NCBI GenBank assembly: GCA_903930395.1
Contig: CAIYYE010000356.1
Coordinates: forward strand, 1-7,685
Source of the DNA: an uncultured beta proteobacterium
GTDB lineage: Bacteria > Pseudomonadota > Gammaproteobacteria > Burkholderiales > Rhodocyclaceae
Direction of reading: 5' to 3'
Length of the DNA: 7,685 nucleotides
Shown: piece after piece, positions 5,407-7,685 of the stretch
How positions within the stretch are numbered: the first letter of the stretch is position 1
Layout: each line of letters starts with the position of its first letter
Position numbers and translations under genes: made by a program
Notes under the pieces: model-generated
What the model was told of the DNA's origin: nothing
The model's input: the letters and a program-made list of their open reading frames with translations, nothing else
Database searches by the model: none

Positions 5407-7020
5407 CTACAGCGTGAAGCGCGACACCTGCTGACTGAGGGCGCCGGACATCGTTTTCAGACGCTCGGCCGAGGCGACGACATCCTGCATGGCGCGGGCG
5501 CCTTCCTCGATCAGCTGGCGCGCCTCTTCGATGTGCGTCTGCATCTGGCTTTCATTCTGATACTCGAGGCTGATCGATTCGGTGATGCGGGCGACGACCT
5601 GCCTGACTTCGAGCGAACTTTCGTTCATCCGGTCGAAGGCATCGCGCGCCTGGTTGGATAGCTGAACGCTCTCGTCGACCTGCTGGATCCCCGTTTCCAT
5701 TGCCTCTGCGGCGCGTGAAGTGCCGGCGTGGATGCTTTCGACCATGGCCGAAATTTCCGCCGTCGATTTTGCTGTGCGTTCGGCGAGTTTGCGCACCTCG
5801 TCGGCGACGACGGCAAAACCGCGCCCCTGTTCGCCGGCTCTCGCTGCCTCGATGGCGGCATTGAGGGCGAGCAGATTGGTCTGGCCGGCAATGTCGGAGA
5901 TGACGCCAAGAATGGAATTGATCTGGGTGGAGAGGGTGTTCAGCTCACGGATATGTTTGGCCGTGACCTGCACCGAGGCCGCCATCGATTGGGTTTCTTC
6001 GGCTGCCTTGCCGGCCAGTGCCGCCCCGCTGCCCGAAATGTCGCGCGAACTCTGGGCGATCTGCTCGGCCTCCTTGACGGCCCCCATGACCTCCTTGAGG
6101 CTGGCAAAAATGCTTTGTCCGGTGCTCACCATGCTTTGCGCTACGCCCAGTTGCTGATCGTTGCCGGTCGCCACGTGGCTTGTTGCCGAGGCCAGTTGGG
6201 CGGCTGTCTGTGTTACATCGCGGGCGTGGCCGGCGAGGGCGCCGACCAGCTCGCGGAGCTGGGTCTGCATGGCGGCGAGTCCGGCCAGCAGGCTGTCCTT
6301 GTCGCCGTCGGCCAGCCTGATCGGCTGGGTCAGGTTGCCCGTGGCAACGGCATTGGCGACCTGGCGGGCATAGCCCGGCTCGCCACCCAATTCGCGGCGC
6401 ACATAGGTGAGCGTGGTCATGACGCTGGCGATGCCGACGACAATGGCCAGGGCCGAAAGGATGAGTGCGAGGTTCCGGATCTGCTCGGCCTGACCGGCAA
6501 CTTCCTGACGCTGGGTATTGGTCGCTTTGTCGATGATCTCGAGGTCGTCGAGCAGGGCTTTCTTCAAGGATCGCCAGGCCGGTGTTTCCTTGCTGTTGAC
6601 CAGGGCCTTGGCGGCGTCGAGCTGACCGGCCTTGAGCGCCGCAAGAACCTCTCCCTGCGCCTCGGCCTGGGCTTGGGCCAGGGGAGCAATGCGGGCCAGC
6701 GAACTGGTGAATCCGTCGACCGATGACGCCGCCCGACTTGCATTCTCACGCGCCACGCCGAAATCCTTGCGCGCTTTTTCGAGATTTTCGTAAGCCTTGG
6801 GGTTGGCCGGGTCGAGAACGCAATTGCGCAGTGCCTGACCCATCTGCAGTCCCTGGCTGTACATGTCCTGATAGCCGTGCTGCAGCGCCCCGATGCCATC
6901 GAGGAAGTTGCCGAATCGTGCCGAGGTGCTGCGCAGGCCACTGTTGGCGACGACGACAGCGGTGATGAAGGCGGCCATGATCAAGGCCATGCCGAGCAGC
7001 AGGCGGTTACGGAAGCTCAT
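5407..7020 (-). CDS. Methyl-accepting chemotaxis protein
   Basis: 537 residues. A transmembrane helix at 7-27, a mostly helical periplasmic domain at 28-181 resembling the 4HB_MCP sensor group (with [20 protein letters not shown]), a second helix at about 182-206, a HAMP linker at 207-259 and a long coiled-coil signalling domain. The conserved hairpin tip is [20 protein letters not shown] (376-395) followed by [18 protein letters not shown]. It signals to CheA/CheW; the ligand is not known. There is no C-terminal CheR/CheB-tethering pentapeptide (it ends SRFTL), and no other chemotaxis gene is in the window. ATG 7020 is used with AGAGG about 10 bases upstream; an in-frame TTG at 7026 is too close to that site. 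Confidence 0.96.
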   Translation of the reverse strand: MSFRNRLLLGMALIMAAFITAVVVANSGLRSTSARFGNFLDGIGALQHGYQDMYSQGLQMGQALRNCVLDPANPKAYENLEKARKDFGVARENASRAASSVDGFTSSLARIAPLAQAQAEAQGEVLAALKAGQLDAAKALVNSKETPAWRSLKKALLDDLEIIDKATNTQRQEVAGQAEQIRNLALILSALAIVVGIASVMTTLTYVRRELGGEPGYARQVANAVATGNLTQPIRLADGDKDSLLAGLAAMQTQLRELVGALAGHARDVTQTAAQLASATSHVATGNDQQLGVAQSMVSTGQSIFASLKEVMGAVKEAEQIAQSSRDISGSGAALAGKAAEETQSMAASVQVTAKHIRELNTLSTQINSILGVISDIAGQTNLLALNAAIEAARAGEQGRGFAVVADEVRKLAERTAKSTAEISAMVESIHAGTSRAAEAMETGIQQVDESVQLSNQARDAFDRMNESSLEVRQVVARITESISLEYQNESQMQTHIEEARQLIEEGARAMQDVVASAERLKTMSGALSQQVSRFTL

Positions 7021-7035
7021 AGCCAAACCCCTCTT

Positions 7036-7056
7036 TATAATTAGGGTTCAATTATA
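7036..7056. repeat. TATAATT/AATTATA inverted repeat in the chemoreceptor promoter-leader
   Basis: TATAATT (7036-7042) and AATTATA (7050-7056) are exact reverse complements across a 7-base spacer. On the minus strand the upstream arm contains the candidate -10 and the other arm reaches almost to the ribosome binding site. It could be an operator, or chance in an AT-rich leader. Confidence 0.45.
7051..7056 (-). promoter_or_regulatory. Candidate -10 of the chemoreceptor gene
   Basis: Read on the minus strand this is a perfect TATAAT, 30 bases before the ATG at 7020, leaving room for the GAGG site. The -35 is poor: CTGGCA with a 19-base spacer is the best match. A flagellar sigma-28 site (TAAA, 15 bases, GCCGATAA) is not present, though GCCGTATAA nearby resembles its -10 with one extra base. 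Confidence 0.4.
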
Positions 7057-7086
7057 CGGCGCGGGCGTTTCCTGCTGCCAGCCGGA

Positions 7087-7685
7087 TTAGCCAGCGGAGA
7101 TTATTCCGTTCTCGAGCCTGAGCGCGTTGACGAGCAGCAGTTCGCGCTCGATGCCGGCGACCAGTTGTTCGGCAGCGAGATTGAGAAAACGCGCATTGAC
7201 GTCCGTAGCGAAGGGCAGCGCCAGCACGAAGGCCGGGAAGTCGGCATGGGGAAGCTGCCGTTTTTCCATCATGGCGAAGGCGACGATGACCTTGATGGCG
7301 TGCCAGGCCAGTTGCCCGATATTGTTCCGGAAGTTGGCCAGGCGCCGGAAAGCCCGCTCAAAGGCGGTGTCGACCGAGGAAAACGCCTTGCCGTGACCGG
7401 GAATGACGATATCGATGGGCAGACGCGAGAGCATTTCCAGCGTTGCCTGCGTGCTGGCCAGTCCGTCGGCCTGTCCGAGCAGTTCGGGAAAAACGACGCC
7501 GAAGCCATTTTCCCAGAGCGCATCGCCGGAAATCAGGATGCGTTTTTCCGGGTTGTAATAGGCCAGCGCATCCATGTCGTGACCGGGCACGGCCAACGCC
7601 TGCCAGTTCAGGCCGCCCATTTCGATCTCGTCCTTGGCGCCGATCAGGTGGTCGTGCTGAAAACGGGCGCCCTGCTGACCGAGCG
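7087..7685 (-). CDS. MBL-fold metallo-hydrolase, C-terminal part
   Basis: 198 residues are visible; the N-terminus, including the HxHxDH metal motif, lies beyond the right edge. The rest of the active site is present: His in VPGHDMDA (visible residue 35), Asp in ISGDALWENG (54) and His in IPGHGKA (97). After the fold, about 90 mostly helical residues follow, ending LRLENGIISAG. Family members hydrolyse thioesters, phosphodiesters, lactones and more, so no substrate can be named. A GLX2-like or lactonase-like hydrolase with a C-terminal helical domain is the broad guess. It runs in the same direction as the chemoreceptor gene, 66 bases away, but that gene appears to have its own promoter. No terminator is seen after its TAA. 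Confidence 0.88.
   Translation of the reverse strand, partial: LGQQGARFQHDHLIGAKDEIEMGGLNWQALAVPGHDMDALAYYNPEKRILISGDALWENGFGVVFPELLGQADGLASTQATLEMLSRLPIDIVIPGHGKAFSSVDTAFERAFRRLANFRNNIGQLAWHAIKVIVAFAMMEKRQLPHADFPAFVLALPFATDVNARFLNLAAEQLVAGIERELLLVNALRLENGIISAG

Noticed and set aside
5728..6726. A 332-codon open frame on the plus strand
   Set aside because: It is fully antisense to the chemoreceptor gene; the translation is Gly/Arg-rich with no family resemblance, whereas the minus strand shows a complete receptor.
7057..7086. Possible sigma-54 promoter (TGGCAG...) before the chemoreceptor
   Set aside because: The GG and GC elements are 11 rather than 10 bases apart and the rest of the consensus does not match.
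1..7685. CRISPR array, tRNA, insertion sequence or phage genes
   Set aside because: No tandem spaced repeats, cloverleaf, transposase or terminal repeats could be found by eye.

Overview
The window looks like chromosome from a high-GC Gram-negative bacterium, most likely a betaproteobacterium of the Rhodocyclales type (Dechloromonas/Azonexus-like). This placement is an inference from codon use and gene content: an OsmC-YcaO fusion, RapZ, UbiX, and a NusG-domain-II plus Gx-transporter pair. No marker gene in the window fixes the taxonomy. No mobile element, CRISPR array, tRNA or rRNA is seen. It reads as core or near-core chromosome, not a defence or mobile island.

Layout, left to right. (1) Positions 1-732, minus strand: N-terminal part of an OsmC-YcaO fusion that runs off the left edge. 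(2) 733-986: a divergent intergenic region with a strong hairpin, a TTGCA-type inverted repeat and a candidate promoter. (3) 987-1163, plus: a 58-residue His-rich acidic protein of unknown function. (4) 1179-4147, minus: a tightly packed five-gene operon read rapZ > NusG-domain-II protein > Gx transporter > ubiX > stand-alone LON-substrate-binding-domain protein, with every junction overlapping or abutting. (5) 4218-5402, plus: an M20D amidohydrolase divergent from rapZ across a short intergenic region. (6) 5407-7020, minus: a methyl-accepting chemotaxis protein convergent with the amidohydrolase, only 4 bases between the stops. (7) 7087-7685, minus: C-terminal part of an MBL-fold metallo-hydrolase cut by the right edge.

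The operon is the most interesting unit. It joins a nucleotide-binding regulator of amino-sugar metabolism (RapZ), a membrane-anchored NusG-II domain protein, a small membrane protein of the Gx family (historically labelled a heptaprenyl diphosphate synthase component), the enzyme that prenylates FMN (UbiX), and a LON-type substrate-binding module without its protease. A link through isoprenoid, flavin or quinone chemistry in the membrane is possible but is inference. The remaining genes are ordinary families, with a few regulatory oddities at their promoters.
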